A stretch of DNA of 64,000 nucleotides from Macrococcus brunensis (GCF_004359615.1 NZ_SCWA01000013.1:1-64000); one strand, 5' to 3'. Shown: positions 16,405 to 26,663, counted from the first letter of the stretch. Numbers and translations are program-made. Notes: generated from the sequence alone by a model not told the origin.

Positions 16405-17517
16405 ATGAAAATCATAAAAATAGAACCGACACCTAGTCCAAATACAATGAAAATTGTTCTCGATTTTAAGCGAGATGATAATAAAAGTCAGACATATCGG
16501 GAAATAGACAGAAAAAACCCTTCTTTCATAAATGAACTTCTGGAAATAGAAGGCGTGAAATCAGTCTTCCATGTGATTGATTTCATCGCTGTGGATAAAG
16601 CACCGCAGGCAGAATGGGAAACACTGATCAATCAGATAAACCAGGTCTTTGATGCTGCTGAAGATACTGATCCGGTTATTCATATCGATACAGGTGAACA
16701 CCAGGTAGAGCTGCTGACATTTAAACAGATTCCTTATCAGATCAAAGTGACGAGTCAGGCAGGAGAAAAACGCAAACAGCTGGATGTCCGTTTTATCGAT
16801 GCCATGCTGAATGCACAAAAAGATGATGACAACGTCGTGTTTCTGCGTAAATGGCTGCCGTTTGGAGTCAGATACGGTGAAGTAGAAGATATCATCAGCT
16901 CTGTACAGGAAGAAGTGGAAGCCTTGTTCCCGCAGCAAAGACTGCAGGAACTGGTGACTGAAGGTCTGGCGCTTGATTATCAAGTGCAGCCTAAAGAACT
17001 GAAGCGTTTTTCACTTGAGGAGTATCAGTCTGCTGACTGGCAGACAAGGTATCGTCTCCTAGATCATTTTCCGGAGCCGACAGAAGAAGATCTGCCACTT
17101 CTTACAGCTGTGATGGAGGACGAAAAACCGCAGCTCAGACGTCTCGGCATTGTTTTTCTGGGTATGATCGGTACTGAAGCGGTGCTGCCTTTACTGCATG
17201 CAGCTATGAAAGATAAGAATCTGACCATCAGACGTACGGCAGGCGATACACTCAGTGACCTTGGATTTAAGGAGAGTCTGCCGGTTATGTATGAAGCGTT
17301 AAGCGACCCTAAGGCTACTGTGAGATGGCGTGCAGCGATGTTCATCTATGACGAAGGCGATACTGCAAGTCTCCCTTATCTTGAAGAACATCTGGATGAT
17401 CCGGCATTTGAAGTCAGTCTGCAGGCAAGGATGGCTAAAGAACGAATAGAAAAAGGTGAAGCGGCAGTAGGATCTGTCTGGAAACAGATTGCTAACCGTA
17501 ATAAGGAGGAAAAATAA
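16405..17517 (+). CDS. cvfC: Conserved virulence factor C (Nfu N-domain plus HEAT-like repeats)
   Basis: A 370-residue protein with an N-terminal Nfu/NifU-N type domain ([16 protein letters not shown]; ENxxSVFHV-like core around residue 50) and a C-terminal run of HEAT-like repeats (about 225-350, e.g. [12 protein letters not shown] and [12 protein letters not shown]). This matches CvfC of staphylococci, found by its effect on virulence and haemolysin expression. The start at 16405 follows AAGGAG. Its stop overlaps the ATG of the bacilliredoxin gene (TAATG), pointing to a joint redox or iron-sulfur role. Confidence 0.9.
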   Translation: MKIIKIEPTPSPNTMKIVLDFKRDDNKSQTYREIDRKNPSFINELLEIEGVKSVFHVIDFIAVDKAPQAEWETLINQINQVFDAAEDTDPVIHIDTGEHQVELLTFKQIPYQIKVTSQAGEKRKQLDVRFIDAMLNAQKDDDNVVFLRKWLPFGVRYGEVEDIISSVQEEVEALFPQQRLQELVTEGLALDYQVQPKELKRFSLEEYQSADWQTRYRLLDHFPEPTEEDLPLLTAVMEDEKPQLRRLGIVFLGMIGTEAVLPLLHAAMKDKNLTIRRTAGDTLSDLGFKESLPVMYEALSDPKATVRWRAAMFIYDEGDTASLPYLEEHLDDPAFEVSLQARMAKERIEKGEAAVGSVWKQIANRNKEEK

Positions 17518-17954
17518 TGAATGCATATGAAGATTACATGAAACAGATGGCAAAACCCATGCGGGAACAATTAACAACAGAAGGTTTTGACAGTCTGGAA
17601 ACACCGGAGGAAGTAGAAAGTTATTTTGATAAGATTAAAGACAATGAGACGACATTTGTTGTCGTCAACTCGATCTGCGGCTGTGCAGCCGGTCTTGCTC
17701 GCCCGGCTGCAGTTGCAGTTGCTACTCAGAATGACCATAAGCCGGATCATTCAGTGACTGTCTTCGCAGGTCAGGAGCGTGAAGCGACAGCGAAAATGCG
17801 TGAATATATCGGTCAGGAACCATCAAGTCCGTCTATGGCACTATTTAAAGGTAAAGACCTTGTCTACTTTATGCCAAGACTTCATATTGAAGGCCGTCAC
17901 GTAGAAGAGATCGCAATGGATCTTAAAGACGCTTTTGATGAACACTGCCAGTAA
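17517..17954 (+). CDS. brxA: Bacilliredoxin (BrxA/BrxB, YphP family)
   Basis: A 145-residue thioredoxin-fold protein that removes bacillithiol from proteins after oxidative stress. The CGC active site (Cys54, Cys56) sits in [14 protein letters not shown], exactly as in YphP/YqiW. Whether it is the BrxA or the BrxB paralogue cannot be told from one copy. It is coupled to cvfC and a terminator-like hairpin follows within 10 bases. Confidence 0.93.
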   Translation: MNAYEDYMKQMAKPMREQLTTEGFDSLETPEEVESYFDKIKDNETTFVVVNSICGCAAGLARPAAVAVATQNDHKPDHSVTVFAGQEREATAKMREYIGQEPSSPSMALFKGKDLVYFMPRLHIEGRHVEEIAMDLKDAFDEHCQ

Positions 17955-18756
17955 AGTCAGAATCACATCACCTGTCAAAACAGATGATGTGATTTTTTCA
18001 CATATTGAAAAGGCAGCTGACAAGCTGCATGCAATAGGCGTTAAGGTAGAAGTGATAGCACGTGGCAAAAAGACCATTAAAGATTTCTTCAGAATAAGTG
18101 ATGTACCGCTCATCGTGATCAGTCATCAACTGCCGCAGGTTTATTTCGACAGCGAGTCGAAAATTGTTTATCATGAAAATACAACCCGCTTCAAAATGAA
18201 GGCGTTTGAAAGGCGGGGTGAACTTCCACCCTTGATTGACATGATGCAGGTGAATAATAATGACCGACATACCATTGTGGATACGACAATGGGGATGGGG
18301 AACGACCTCGTTTTGATGGCAACCGTGCTGAGAAATAGTTACTTTCATGCATTTGAGACTCATCCTCTTGTTTATTTCGTTATATCTGAAGGAATCGTCC
18401 AGCATCATCCTGAGCTGAAAGGAAGAATCATTTTTCACTATGGTTCTGCTGACTCAGAGCGCCTTAAAAGTGCTGATATTGTCTATGCTGATCCGATGTT
18501 TGAAGAGACAATTGCTCAGCAGTCAGGTATGGCTGTACTGCACCGGATCGTGCCAAGTGATCACAATGAAGATTTTGTCCGTTATTTACTGAAGTACAGC
18601 CGCTGTCTGATTTTAAAGGCTCATTTCAGGAGTCCGCTTTTTGACCGTTTTGGTTTTGAAGTTCAAGTTCGAAGGAGTACGAAGAGTCATTTCGGCATAA
18701 AAAAAAGCCGCCGGAGCGACTTATTCTGTGATCATCATACTGATCATATAAGCTAA
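17938..18756 (+). CDS. Class I SAM-dependent methyltransferase-like protein (YpiP-like)
   Basis: A 272-residue protein; a methyltransferase-type motif I appears as [15 protein letters not shown] near residue 117 and a second acidic motif as IVYADPMF. It resembles Bacillus YpiP, of unknown substrate. The ATG at 17938 lies inside the brx 3' end, without a clear binding site. A terminator-like hairpin (17961-17998) lies within its first codons. Its last codons run through an A8 tract and overlap a convergent small gene by 36 bases; the natural end may be earlier or shifted. Confidence 0.75.
   Translation: MNTASKVRITSPVKTDDVIFSHIEKAADKLHAIGVKVEVIARGKKTIKDFFRISDVPLIVISHQLPQVYFDSESKIVYHENTTRFKMKAFERRGELPPLIDMMQVNNNDRHTIVDTTMGMGNDLVLMATVLRNSYFHAFETHPLVYFVISEGIVQHHPELKGRIIFHYGSADSERLKSADIVYADPMFEETIAQQSGMAVLHRIVPSDHNEDFVRYLLKYSRCLILKAHFRSPLFDRFGFEVQVRRSTKSHFGIKKSRRSDLFCDHHTDHIS
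17961..17998 (+). terminator. Terminator-like hairpin after brx, inside the next reading frame
   Basis: AATCACATCA and TGATGTGATT form a perfect 10-bp stem followed by six T residues, a canonical intrinsic terminator. It begins 7 bases after the brx stop but lies within codons 8-21 of the methyltransferase-like gene. Confidence 0.75.
18699..18722 (-). terminator. Terminator of the 24-residue peptide gene
   Basis: On the minus strand, AAGTCGC and GCGGCTT pair (one G-T) around TCCG and are followed by eight T residues, directly after the small gene's stop. Confidence 0.8.
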
Positions 18757-18795
18757 AAGTAAGAATAAACCTGAAACTATCATCATTTCTTGCAT
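18721..18795 (-). CDS. Hydrophobic 24-residue peptide
   Basis: A short frame from ATG 18795 to TAA 18721 encodes a peptide starting [17 protein letters not shown], almost all of which is one membrane helix. A GGGGG run sits 8 bases upstream, a TATAAT lies at 18834-18829, and a strong terminator follows at once, so a transcript of about 125 bases is expected. The architecture recalls type I toxin peptides or small membrane regulators, but no homologue is recognised. It faces the thyA operon and overlaps the end of the YpiP-like gene. Confidence 0.6.
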   Translation of the reverse strand: MQEMMIVSGLFLLLAYMISMMITE

Positions 18796-18869
18796 GTGAG
18801 AACCCCCGTTTCACGTCATAATAACCTTATTATAAGCCATCCATATCAAATTTAAAAGAGGTGACGTCT

Positions 18870-20306
<1,437 letters not shown>

Positions 20307-20307
<1 letters not shown>

Positions 20308-21029
20308 TGTTCAGATTGATACGTACTGTAGGTGTGATAGTCGGTTATGCCGCACTTGCGACAACTAAGCTGCAGCATATGAAAAAACAGAAAGAAAAAC
20401 TGCCGACGGTTCATATGCAGGATACTTATATTTCACTGATGGCCAAAAAGTGGGCCGGCCGTATTTTGGATTCTGCTGATGTGACAGTTGAAGTGACAGG
20501 TCATAATATCAATGATGATCAGCCTGTCCTTTTCATCAGCAACCATGAAGGGAACTTTGATATTCCTGTCCTCGTGCATGCAATTGAAAAACCGTTCGGC
20601 TTCGTCTCTAAAATCGAAGTGAAAGAAATTCCATTTTTAGATGAATGGATGATGCAGCTGAACAGTATTTACCTGGACCGTTCAAACCGTCGTTCAAGTC
20701 TGCAGATGATCAAGGATGGTGTAGCTTCACTCAAAGAAGGTCATAACCTGCTGATTTTCCCGGAAGGTCATCGCAGTAAAGGTCAAGGTCTGCAGGAATT
20801 TAAAGCAGGCGGTCTGAAAATCGCCAAATCTGCCGGTGTTGATATCGTGCCAATTGCAATTTCTGGTACAGCCGCTATTATGGAGAAATACAACAGCAGA
20901 CGCATGGTGCCTGGCCATGTCAAAGTTCAGATTCTTGAACCTGTTCCTGCTGCAATATTCCAGGATCATTCACTAGATGAAGTGGGACAGCTGATTCGAG
21001 CGAGAATAGAAGACGCGCTTCATGCTTAA
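20307..21029 (+). CDS. plsC: 1-acyl-sn-glycerol-3-phosphate acyltransferase (PlsC family)
   Basis: A 240-residue membrane-bound acyltransferase that makes phosphatidic acid from lysophosphatidic acid. The HX4D catalytic motif is present as NHEGNFD and the substrate-binding motif as FPEGHRSKG. An N-terminal hydrophobic segment anchors it. It shares TAATG with dfrA upstream and overlaps the next gene by eight bases. The exact acyl acceptor is inferred from the family. Confidence 0.9.
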
Positions 21030-21549
21030 AGGTTATGCCGTAATTGTCTCTATTTCGTTAGCGCTGGTGCTCGGCTGTACGTTCTGGCTGATGACTGTGC
21101 TGAATGCAGATCCACCTGCAATCAAAGTTAAGGATACTTCTGAAAAAGGAACTGTTGTGCTGCCACCTAAGCTTGTTGCAGGAGCCATATCAGACAAAAG
21201 TACAGATGATATGAAACTGACACTGAAAGATAACAAACTGCTGATTGATCAGCAGTCTACATTTCTTAGTCTGAATATTGAGACAAATATTTTGACGACC
21301 CCGGTTGCGATTGGCGATAATAGACTCAGACTAAATATAGAAGAGATTGAGATTGCCGGACTTAAATTGTCTGAAAGACAGAAACTGAACCTTGTCAGAC
21401 AGTTTGCAGATTTGCCGGACGGAGTCGAACTGGATGTAAAAAATAAATGTTTCTACTATCAGCTTGAACCGATTGAACTGTCAGGACTTCAGTTAATTCT
21501 GACAGATATTGATCAATCAGGCTGGCATTTCAAAATAGAAGAGGAGTGA
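21022..21549 (+). CDS. ypmS: DUF2140 (YpmS-like) membrane-anchored protein
   Basis: A 175-residue protein with one N-terminal membrane helix (about 3-27) and an outside domain with alternating beta-type pattern (TFLSLNIETNILTTPVAIGDNRLRL). It resembles YpmS/DUF2140, which sits before msrA in Bacillus too. No enzymatic motif is seen and the function is unknown. It overlaps plsC by eight bases, and its stop lies 5 bases before the msrA ATG. Confidence 0.78.
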   Translation: MLKGYAVIVSISLALVLGCTFWLMTVLNADPPAIKVKDTSEKGTVVLPPKLVAGAISDKSTDDMKLTLKDNKLLIDQQSTFLSLNIETNILTTPVAIGDNRLRLNIEEIEIAGLKLSERQKLNLVRQFADLPDGVELDVKNKCFYYQLEPIELSGLQLILTDIDQSGWHFKIEEE

Positions 21550-21554
21550 AGTTA

Positions 21555-22073
21555 ATGACTAAAGCAACACTTGCAGGCGGCTGTTTCTGGTGCCTCGTTA
21601 AACCCTTCCATCAGTATGATGGTGTAGAAAGCGTCATTTCAGGTTATAGTGGGGGCCACGTTGAAAACCCGACTTATAAGGAAGTCTGTACGAATACTAC
21701 GGGGCATAGAGAAGCTGTTCAGATTACATTTGATGAATCAGTTATTTCTTACCGTGGAGTGCTCGAAGTCTTTTTTAAGACTTTTGATCCAACTGATGCA
21801 AAAGGTCAGTTTTATGACCGCGGTGAAAGTTATGAACCCGCTATTTTCTATCATGATGAAGAGCAGAAACAAATTGCTGAGGAACTGATTGCTGAACTGG
21901 ACGCAAAGCAAATCTTCAGCGATAAAATTGTGACACCCGTGTTACCTTATAAAAACTTCTATCCTGCTGAAGAATATCATCAGGACTATTACAAAAAAGA
22001 CCCGGCTCATTATCAGAACTTCCAGGAACGCTCTGGTCGTAAAGCATTTATAGAAAAGCATTGGGGGGAGTAA
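21555..22073 (+). CDS. msrA: Peptide methionine-S-sulfoxide reductase
   Basis: A 172-residue repair enzyme reducing methionine-S-sulfoxide in proteins. The catalytic GCFWC motif is at residues 8-12, followed by SGYSGGHVENPTYKEVC and TFDPTDAKGQFYDRG, all typical. The ATG at 21555 has GAGGAG 8 bases upstream; the GTG at 21546 is inside that site. msrB follows one base after the stop, so both stereoisomers are handled from one transcript. Confidence 0.95.
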   Translation: MTKATLAGGCFWCLVKPFHQYDGVESVISGYSGGHVENPTYKEVCTNTTGHREAVQITFDESVISYRGVLEVFFKTFDPTDAKGQFYDRGESYEPAIFYHDEEQKQIAEELIAELDAKQIFSDKIVTPVLPYKNFYPAEEYHQDYYKKDPAHYQNFQERSGRKAFIEKHWGE

Positions 22074-22074
22074 T

Positions 22075-22503
22075 ATGCTGAAAAAGAATATTGATGACTT
22101 AAATGAAATTGAATATATCGTGACTCAGCAGAACGGCACAGAACCGCCTTTTCAAAATGAGTACTGGAACCATTTCGAAAAAGGAATCTATGTAGATAAA
22201 ATCAGTGGTAAACCTCTTTTCACTTCTGAAGAGAAATTTGATTCAAGCTGTGGCTGGCCCAGTTTCTCCAAGGCACTGAACGATGATGAGATCATTGAAC
22301 TTGTCGATAAATCCCATGGCATGCTGAGAACAGAAGTTCGCAGTGATTCAGCGAACAGTCACTTGGGGCATGTGTTTAATGATGGGCCGAGAGAAACAGG
22401 CGGCCTGCGCTATTGTATCAATTCAGCGGCGATTCAGTTTATTCCTTACGATAAACTCGAAGAATTAGGGTATACAGATATTATGAATCACTTCAAACAT
22501 TAA
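22075..22503 (+). CDS. msrB: Peptide methionine-R-sulfoxide reductase
   Basis: A 142-residue enzyme for methionine-R-sulfoxide. The FDSSCGWPSF, DSANSHLGHVFNDGP and LRYCINSAAIQF motifs are present, with catalytic Cys114 in the last. The zinc-binding CxxC pairs of the zinc-containing form are absent, as in several Firmicutes. Placed between msrA and crr; 12 bases separate it from crr. Confidence 0.95.
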   Translation: MLKKNIDDLNEIEYIVTQQNGTEPPFQNEYWNHFEKGIYVDKISGKPLFTSEEKFDSSCGWPSFSKALNDDEIIELVDKSHGMLRTEVRSDSANSHLGHVFNDGPRETGGLRYCINSAAIQFIPYDKLEELGYTDIMNHFKH

Positions 22504-22515
22504 GGAGAGGTATTA

Positions 22516-23013
22516 ATGTTCAAAAAACTATTCGGTAAAGAAGAAGTTGTTAAAGACATCGAAATTAAAGCTCCTATTACAGGCGAGTATGTACAAATTG
22601 AATCGATTCCTGACCCGGTATTCGCTCAGAAAATGATGGGTGACGGTTTTGGTATTGAGCCTTCAGAAGGTCTTGTCGTGTCACCAGTTGATGGTGAAAT
22701 CGTCAATGTATTTCCGACGAAGCATGCAATCGGTATCAAAACAGCCAATGAGGTTGAAATCCTGATTCACGTCGGACTGGAAACTGTTGCGATGAACGGT
22801 GAAGGCTTCACGACTAAAGTCAATGTCGGTGATAAAGTTCAAGTAGGAGATGAACTGCTTGAATTTGACATCGAGCTGATTAAAGAGAAAGCTTCTTCTA
22901 CAGTTTCACCGGTTATCATTACTAACGGAGAAGTAGTAGAGCAGTTTGATATCGTAGGACAAGGTTCATTAGTCAGAGGAGAGACAACTGTCGCAAAAGT
23001 GGTTACGAAATAA
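22516..23013 (+). CDS. crr: PTS glucose-specific EIIA protein
   Basis: A 165-residue EIIA-Glc phosphocarrier. The phosphorylated His lies in ILIHVGLETV (His85) with the partner His in FPTKHAIGIKT. It can pass phosphate to EIIB domains of sugar permeases. ptsG in this window carries its own EIIA domain, so this free copy probably serves permeases lacking one. Start follows AGGAGAGG. Its stop overlaps the yozE ATG. Confidence 0.93.
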   Translation: MFKKLFGKEEVVKDIEIKAPITGEYVQIESIPDPVFAQKMMGDGFGIEPSEGLVVSPVDGEIVNVFPTKHAIGIKTANEVEILIHVGLETVAMNGEGFTTKVNVGDKVQVGDELLEFDIELIKEKASSTVSPVIITNGEVVEQFDIVGQGSLVRGETTVAKVVTK

Positions 23014-23234
23014 TGAAGGATCACTCGTTTTACCAGTATATTTTAACGCTTAGAGGTTCAAAGAATGCTGAAGGCGTGTTTGCTGAAGCGGTGTTTGATG
23101 ACTTGATGTTTCCGAAGCAGGCTCAATCTTATCATGATTTATCCGATTATATTGAAAACTACGGCACGACGGATATGAAGTTATCCGTCTTCGATGATTT
23201 ATACGAATCATATGAAGAATGGCGCCGTTTCTAA
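23013..23234 (+). CDS. YozE-like protein (UPF0346)
   Basis: A 73-residue acidic protein beginning MKDHSFYQYILTLRG and ending with ESYEEWRRF, which is the pattern of the YozE SAM-like/UPF0346 family. It is the last gene of the thyA-to-yozE run and is followed by a terminator. The function is unknown. Confidence 0.88.
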   Translation: MKDHSFYQYILTLRGSKNAEGVFAEAVFDDLMFPKQAQSYHDLSDYIENYGTTDMKLSVFDDLYESYEEWRRF

Positions 23235-23262
23235 GCATCTTCCTCTGGAAGATGCTCTTTTA
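23234..23262 (+). terminator. Terminator after yozE
   Basis: Perfect 10-bp stem AGCATCTTCC with GGAAGATGCT, loop TCT, followed by CTTTT. It overlaps the yozE stop. Confidence 0.85.
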
Positions 23263-23317
23263 ATGTGGAAATCTTTTATTTTATCTTTTAACCTGTTAAA
23301 ATGACTTATAAATATAG

Positions 23318-24790
23318 ATGGATGTGAATAACTTGACAAACGAAATCGAGGAAAAAGAAAAACAGGAGAAAAAAGTCACAATCAGCCTGTTTAAGTTTAT
23401 TATGACGGTGATTGGCGCTATTATTCTGACTGCAGCTATCACCACTTTTGCGCTGATTGGCGGTAACCAGACATCCGTTGATAACGAAGCACCGAAGCGC
23501 TCGGAATTTCTGAAATTATATGAAGTCTATGATACGCTCGGGGACCATTATTATAAGAATGTCGATCAGTCTAAACTGATCGACAGTGCGATTAAAGGAA
23601 TGGTCAACGGCCTGGATGACCCTTACAGTGAATATATGACAAAAGAAGAACAGCAGACCTTCACAGATACGATGAGTGGAGACTTCCAGGGTATTGGGGC
23701 TGAAGTCAGTGAAGAGGGCGACAAGATAATCATCACAAGCCCGATGAAAGATTCTCCTGCCTATAAAGCCGGGGTCAAACCAGGCGATGAAATCATCGCT
23801 GTCAACGGCAAATCAGCAGTCGGTATGAAAACGGTCGATGTCATTGAACAGATTCGTGGTAAATCGGGGACGACTGTTAATCTGACACTTAGACGTGGCA
23901 GTGGCGAACCATTTAAACTGGCGATTAAACGCGGTAAAATCCATCTTGAAAGTGTCGAAAGCAAAATGCTTAAAAACAAGACGGCCTTGATTACAGTTTC
24001 GAAGTTCCAGGAAGGAACAGCTCAGGAGTTTCATCAGGCGCTGTCTGATATGAATAAAAAAGGTATGAAAAAACTGATTCTGGACTTTAGAAACAATCCA
24101 GGCGGTTATCTGGAAGAAGCGAAGAAGATGGCCGGAGAATTTATACCTAAAAATGAGGTCCTTTTCTATACAGAACCTAAAGACGGTAAACTGACGCCGT
24201 ACACAAGCGATAATCCGGCTAATCCGATTACAAGCGACCTGCCAACAGTTATCGTGCTGAATGAAGGTTCTGCAAGTGCATCTGAAGTCTTTGCGGCAGC
24301 ACTTCATGACCATGATAAGGCACAAATAGTGGGTACAAAATCATTCGGTAAAGGGATTGTACAGACAGCCACACCTTTTAAAGATGACTCTCTGCTTAAA
24401 TTTACTGAGATGAAATGGCTGACACCTGATAAAATGTGGATTCATAAAAAAGGTATCCAGCCAGATAAAAAAGTGGATTTGCCTGCTTATGCGAACAGTC
24501 ATGTCCTGAATCCATCTGATACGTTTGCGACAGGAACTAAAAATAGTCAGGTGAAATCACTTGAGACAGGGCTGAAAGCACTTGGCTATGATGTCGGTAA
24601 AGTCGATACACAGTTTGACGATGAAACAGCTATAGCGATGCAGGAATTCCAGACCGACCATCATCTTGACGTAACGGGCACGATGCAAGGTAAAACAACT
24701 GAAAAGTTCACTGAATTATTACGACTTAAACTGGAAAAAAATGATCCACAGCTTAAAGGTGCTGAGAACCTGGTCAAAACGATGAAATAG
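23318..24790 (+). CDS. ctpA: Carboxyl-terminal processing protease CtpA (S41)
   Basis: A 490-residue membrane-anchored serine protease. A cytoplasmic charged start is followed by a membrane helix (about 26-50), a PDZ domain (about 110-200, GIGAEVSEEGDKIIIT and GDEIIAVNGKSAVGM), the S41 core with NEGSASASEVFAAAL and the Lys-bearing GTKSFGKGIVQ, and a C-terminal peptidoglycan-binding domain (about 405-475). The start could be ATG 23318 or TTG 23333, the latter with better spacing to a GGATG stretch. It lies 11 bases before murG. Confidence 0.92.
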   Translation: MDVNNLTNEIEEKEKQEKKVTISLFKFIMTVIGAIILTAAITTFALIGGNQTSVDNEAPKRSEFLKLYEVYDTLGDHYYKNVDQSKLIDSAIKGMVNGLDDPYSEYMTKEEQQTFTDTMSGDFQGIGAEVSEEGDKIIITSPMKDSPAYKAGVKPGDEIIAVNGKSAVGMKTVDVIEQIRGKSGTTVNLTLRRGSGEPFKLAIKRGKIHLESVESKMLKNKTALITVSKFQEGTAQEFHQALSDMNKKGMKKLILDFRNNPGGYLEEAKKMAGEFIPKNEVLFYTEPKDGKLTPYTSDNPANPITSDLPTVIVLNEGSASASEVFAAALHDHDKAQIVGTKSFGKGIVQTATPFKDDSLLKFTEMKWLTPDKMWIHKKGIQPDKKVDLPAYANSHVLNPSDTFATGTKNSQVKSLETGLKALGYDVGKVDTQFDDETAIAMQEFQTDHHLDVTGTMQGKTTEKFTELLRLKLEKNDPQLKGAENLVKTMK

Positions 24791-24801
24791 AGGTGTAGAC
24801 A

Positions 24802-25860
24802 GTGAAAATTGCATTTACAGGTGGCGGGACGATTGGTCATGTTGCTGTCAACATGGCACTTATACCGGAAGCAGAAGCGAGAAACTTTGACAGTATTTAT
24901 ATCGGCTCCAAAAAAGGAATCGAAAAAGAGATGATTACTTCCCAGTTTCCGAACACGCGATATTACGCGATATCAAGTGGTAAATTACGTCGCTATTTAT
25001 CTGTTGAAAATGCCAAAGATTTAGTCAGAGTGCAAAAAGGTGTGCTGGATGCACTTAAAATTCTTCGTCGTGAGAAACCCGATGTCGTCTTTTCTAAAGG
25101 CGGCTTCGTTACCGTACCAGTCGTCATTGCGGCTAAGATTTTAAACATCAAGACCATCATCCATGAATCAGATGTGACGCCTGGCCTTGCTAATAAAATC
25201 GCTCTAAAATTTGCAACAAAGCTATATACGACATTTAAAGAGACACTCAATTATGTTCCCGCTGCAAAAGCGGACTACATCGGCAGCATCATCAGACCGG
25301 ATCTGCTGACGGGTGAAGAAGCGAAAGGGTACAATCTTACCGGATTTGACCGTGAGCGTAAAGTTATACTGGTGATGGGCGGCAGTCTGGGTTCTAAAAT
25401 AATCAACGCAGTCATCAGAAAAAACTTAAAAAAATTACTTCTAAACTATCAGATTATCCATATAACGGGTAAAGGTCTTTTAGACCCTTCAATCAGTGAA
25501 ACTGGCTATAAGCAGTTTGAGTTTGTGAAAGAAGAACTACCGCATCTTTATGCGATTACCGATTTGATTGTGTCCCGTGCAGGTGCAAATGCAATATTTG
25601 AGTTTCTGGCACTGAAGAAGCCGATGCTGCTGGTACCACTTGGACTTGACCAGAGTCGGGGCGATCAGATTGATAATGCTAAGCTCTTTAAAGAAACGGG
25701 TTACGCTGACGTTTTAGAAGAGAGTCTCATTGAAGCGTTACCAGAGAAAATCGAAGCGCTTGATTCATCTCAGAGTGAATACATCACTGCGATGAGCAGA
25801 GCAGGCGTGAGTTACACGTCCGCTACTCTGCTCGATAAACTACTAAAAGATATCAGTTAA
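24802..25860 (+). CDS. murG: UDP-GlcNAc:lipid I N-acetylglucosaminyltransferase MurG
   Basis: A 352-residue GT28 enzyme that makes lipid II on the inner face of the membrane. GGGTIGHVAVN at the start, SKGGFVTVPVVIAAK, IIHESDVTPGLANK and the donor-binding GGSLGSKIIN are all present, as is SRAGANAIFEFLALKKP. It starts with GTG at 24802 after an AGAGGTG site. The position outside the division cluster and next to the PAP2 gene is as in staphylococci. Confidence 0.95.
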   Translation: MKIAFTGGGTIGHVAVNMALIPEAEARNFDSIYIGSKKGIEKEMITSQFPNTRYYAISSGKLRRYLSVENAKDLVRVQKGVLDALKILRREKPDVVFSKGGFVTVPVVIAAKILNIKTIIHESDVTPGLANKIALKFATKLYTTFKETLNYVPAAKADYIGSIIRPDLLTGEEAKGYNLTGFDRERKVILVMGGSLGSKIINAVIRKNLKKLLLNYQIIHITGKGLLDPSISETGYKQFEFVKEELPHLYAITDLIVSRAGANAIFEFLALKKPMLLVPLGLDQSRGDQIDNAKLFKETGYADVLEESLIEALPEKIEALDSSQSEYITAMSRAGVSYTSATLLDKLLKDIS

Positions 25861-25871
25861 AGGAGTAAACA

Positions 25872-26492
25872 ATGTCTCAGAAACAGCGCATCTCTCTCAT
25901 ACTTATCTTTTCATTTATCTTTGGCATGATTGCTTTTTTCCACGAGTCACGTCTCGGTAAATGGATCGACAACGAGGTTTATGAATTTATTTATTCTTCT
26001 GAAAGTTTCATCACGACTTCTATCATGCTCGGCTACACAACGATTGGAGAAGTGTGGAGTATGATTCTCCTGTCATTAGTCGTCGTCTGCTATTTAATGC
26101 TGAAACGCATGAAGATAGAAGCTTTATTCTTTGCTCTCGCTATGATTTTATCGGGCGCCCTCAATCCGATCCTTAAAAATATCTTTGACCGTGAACGTCC
26201 GACTTTACTGCGTCTGATTGATATTACGGGCTTTAGTTTCCCGAGCGGGCATGCCATGGGCTCCGCTACATTCTTTGGCAGTATAGCCTTTCTGGTCAGC
26301 CGTAGTGACTCACAGTATAAGCCTTATATTATCGGACTTTGCGTCTTGACTGTACTGATGATTTCAAGTTCACGTGTTTATCTCGGCGTTCACTATCCGA
26401 CAGATGTCATCGCGGGAATGCTGGGCGGCGTTATCTGTATTTTACTGTCTCAAGTTTTTTTACATAAACTAATTGACAATCGTTCTCAATAA
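25872..26492 (+). CDS. PAP2-family membrane phosphatase
   Basis: A 206-residue membrane protein with about six helices. The three PAP2 phosphatase motifs are complete: KNIFDRERP, the PSGH of SFPSGHAMGSA, and SSSRVYLGVHYPTDV. Relatives dephosphorylate undecaprenyl pyrophosphate or phosphatidylglycerol phosphate (PgpB/BcrC-like); which one cannot be told. It follows murG by 11 bases, with AAAGGAG upstream, suggesting a lipid-carrier recycling role. Its last codons overlap a candidate Fur box. Confidence 0.88.
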   Translation: MSQKQRISLILIFSFIFGMIAFFHESRLGKWIDNEVYEFIYSSESFITTSIMLGYTTIGEVWSMILLSLVVVCYLMLKRMKIEALFFALAMILSGALNPILKNIFDRERPTLLRLIDITGFSFPSGHAMGSATFFGSIAFLVSRSDSQYKPYIIGLCVLTVLMISSSRVYLGVHYPTDVIAGMLGGVICILLSQVFLHKLIDNRSQ

Positions 26493-26521
26493 GATATAAT
26501 AGTAATTGAAAGTGATTCTCA
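26473..26521 (+). promoter_or_regulatory. Promoter with two flanking Fur-box-like sites
   Basis: A consensus promoter, TTGACA (26473-26478) and TATAAT (26495-26500) with 16 bases between, is overlapped by TGACAATCGTTCTCA (26474-26488) and followed by TGAAAGTGATTCTCA (26507-26521). Each 15-base site matches the 7-1-7 Fur box (TGATAATNATTATCA) at 11 of 14 positions. Together they would cover the promoter and the start site. Confidence 0.75.
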
Positions 26522-26617
26522 ATTAAGAGTTCCCCCTCTATTCCAGAATCAATTTCACAGTAACCCCCTTTATGCCCATTAAAGAACCTGACAGCCCTGT
26601 CAGGTTCTTTGTTTTAT
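26507..26617 (+). ncRNA. isrR: Candidate Fur-controlled small RNA, IsrR-like
   Basis: Between the PAP2 gene and arlR lies a transcription unit without a reading frame: a strong promoter under Fur-like boxes, about 110 bases, and an intrinsic terminator (AAAGAACCTGAC paired with GTCAGGTTCTTT, 26581-26610, then GTTTTATTT). The body has cytosine-rich, probably single-stranded motifs TTCCCCCTCT (26530-26539) and AACCCCCTTT (26562-26571), plus GCCC at 26574 and in the terminator loop. S. aureus IsrR, an iron-sparing RNA with C-rich regions, is as I recall encoded at this same place. Identity is inferred from location and design. Confidence 0.78.
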
Positions 26618-26663
26618 TTCAGGGGTTTTGCTATGATTTGATTAGATAAATGAGGTGAAGGAA

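Noticed and set aside
23813-24325. A 170-codon minus-strand frame inside ctpA
   Set aside because: Shadow of the ctpA protease domain; no binding site and no known family.
26581-26617. Terminator after the PAP2 gene only, with no RNA gene
   Set aside because: A consensus promoter with Fur-like boxes lies between the PAP2 stop and this hairpin, so a separate short transcript is the better reading, though read-through from murG-PAP2 may also end here.
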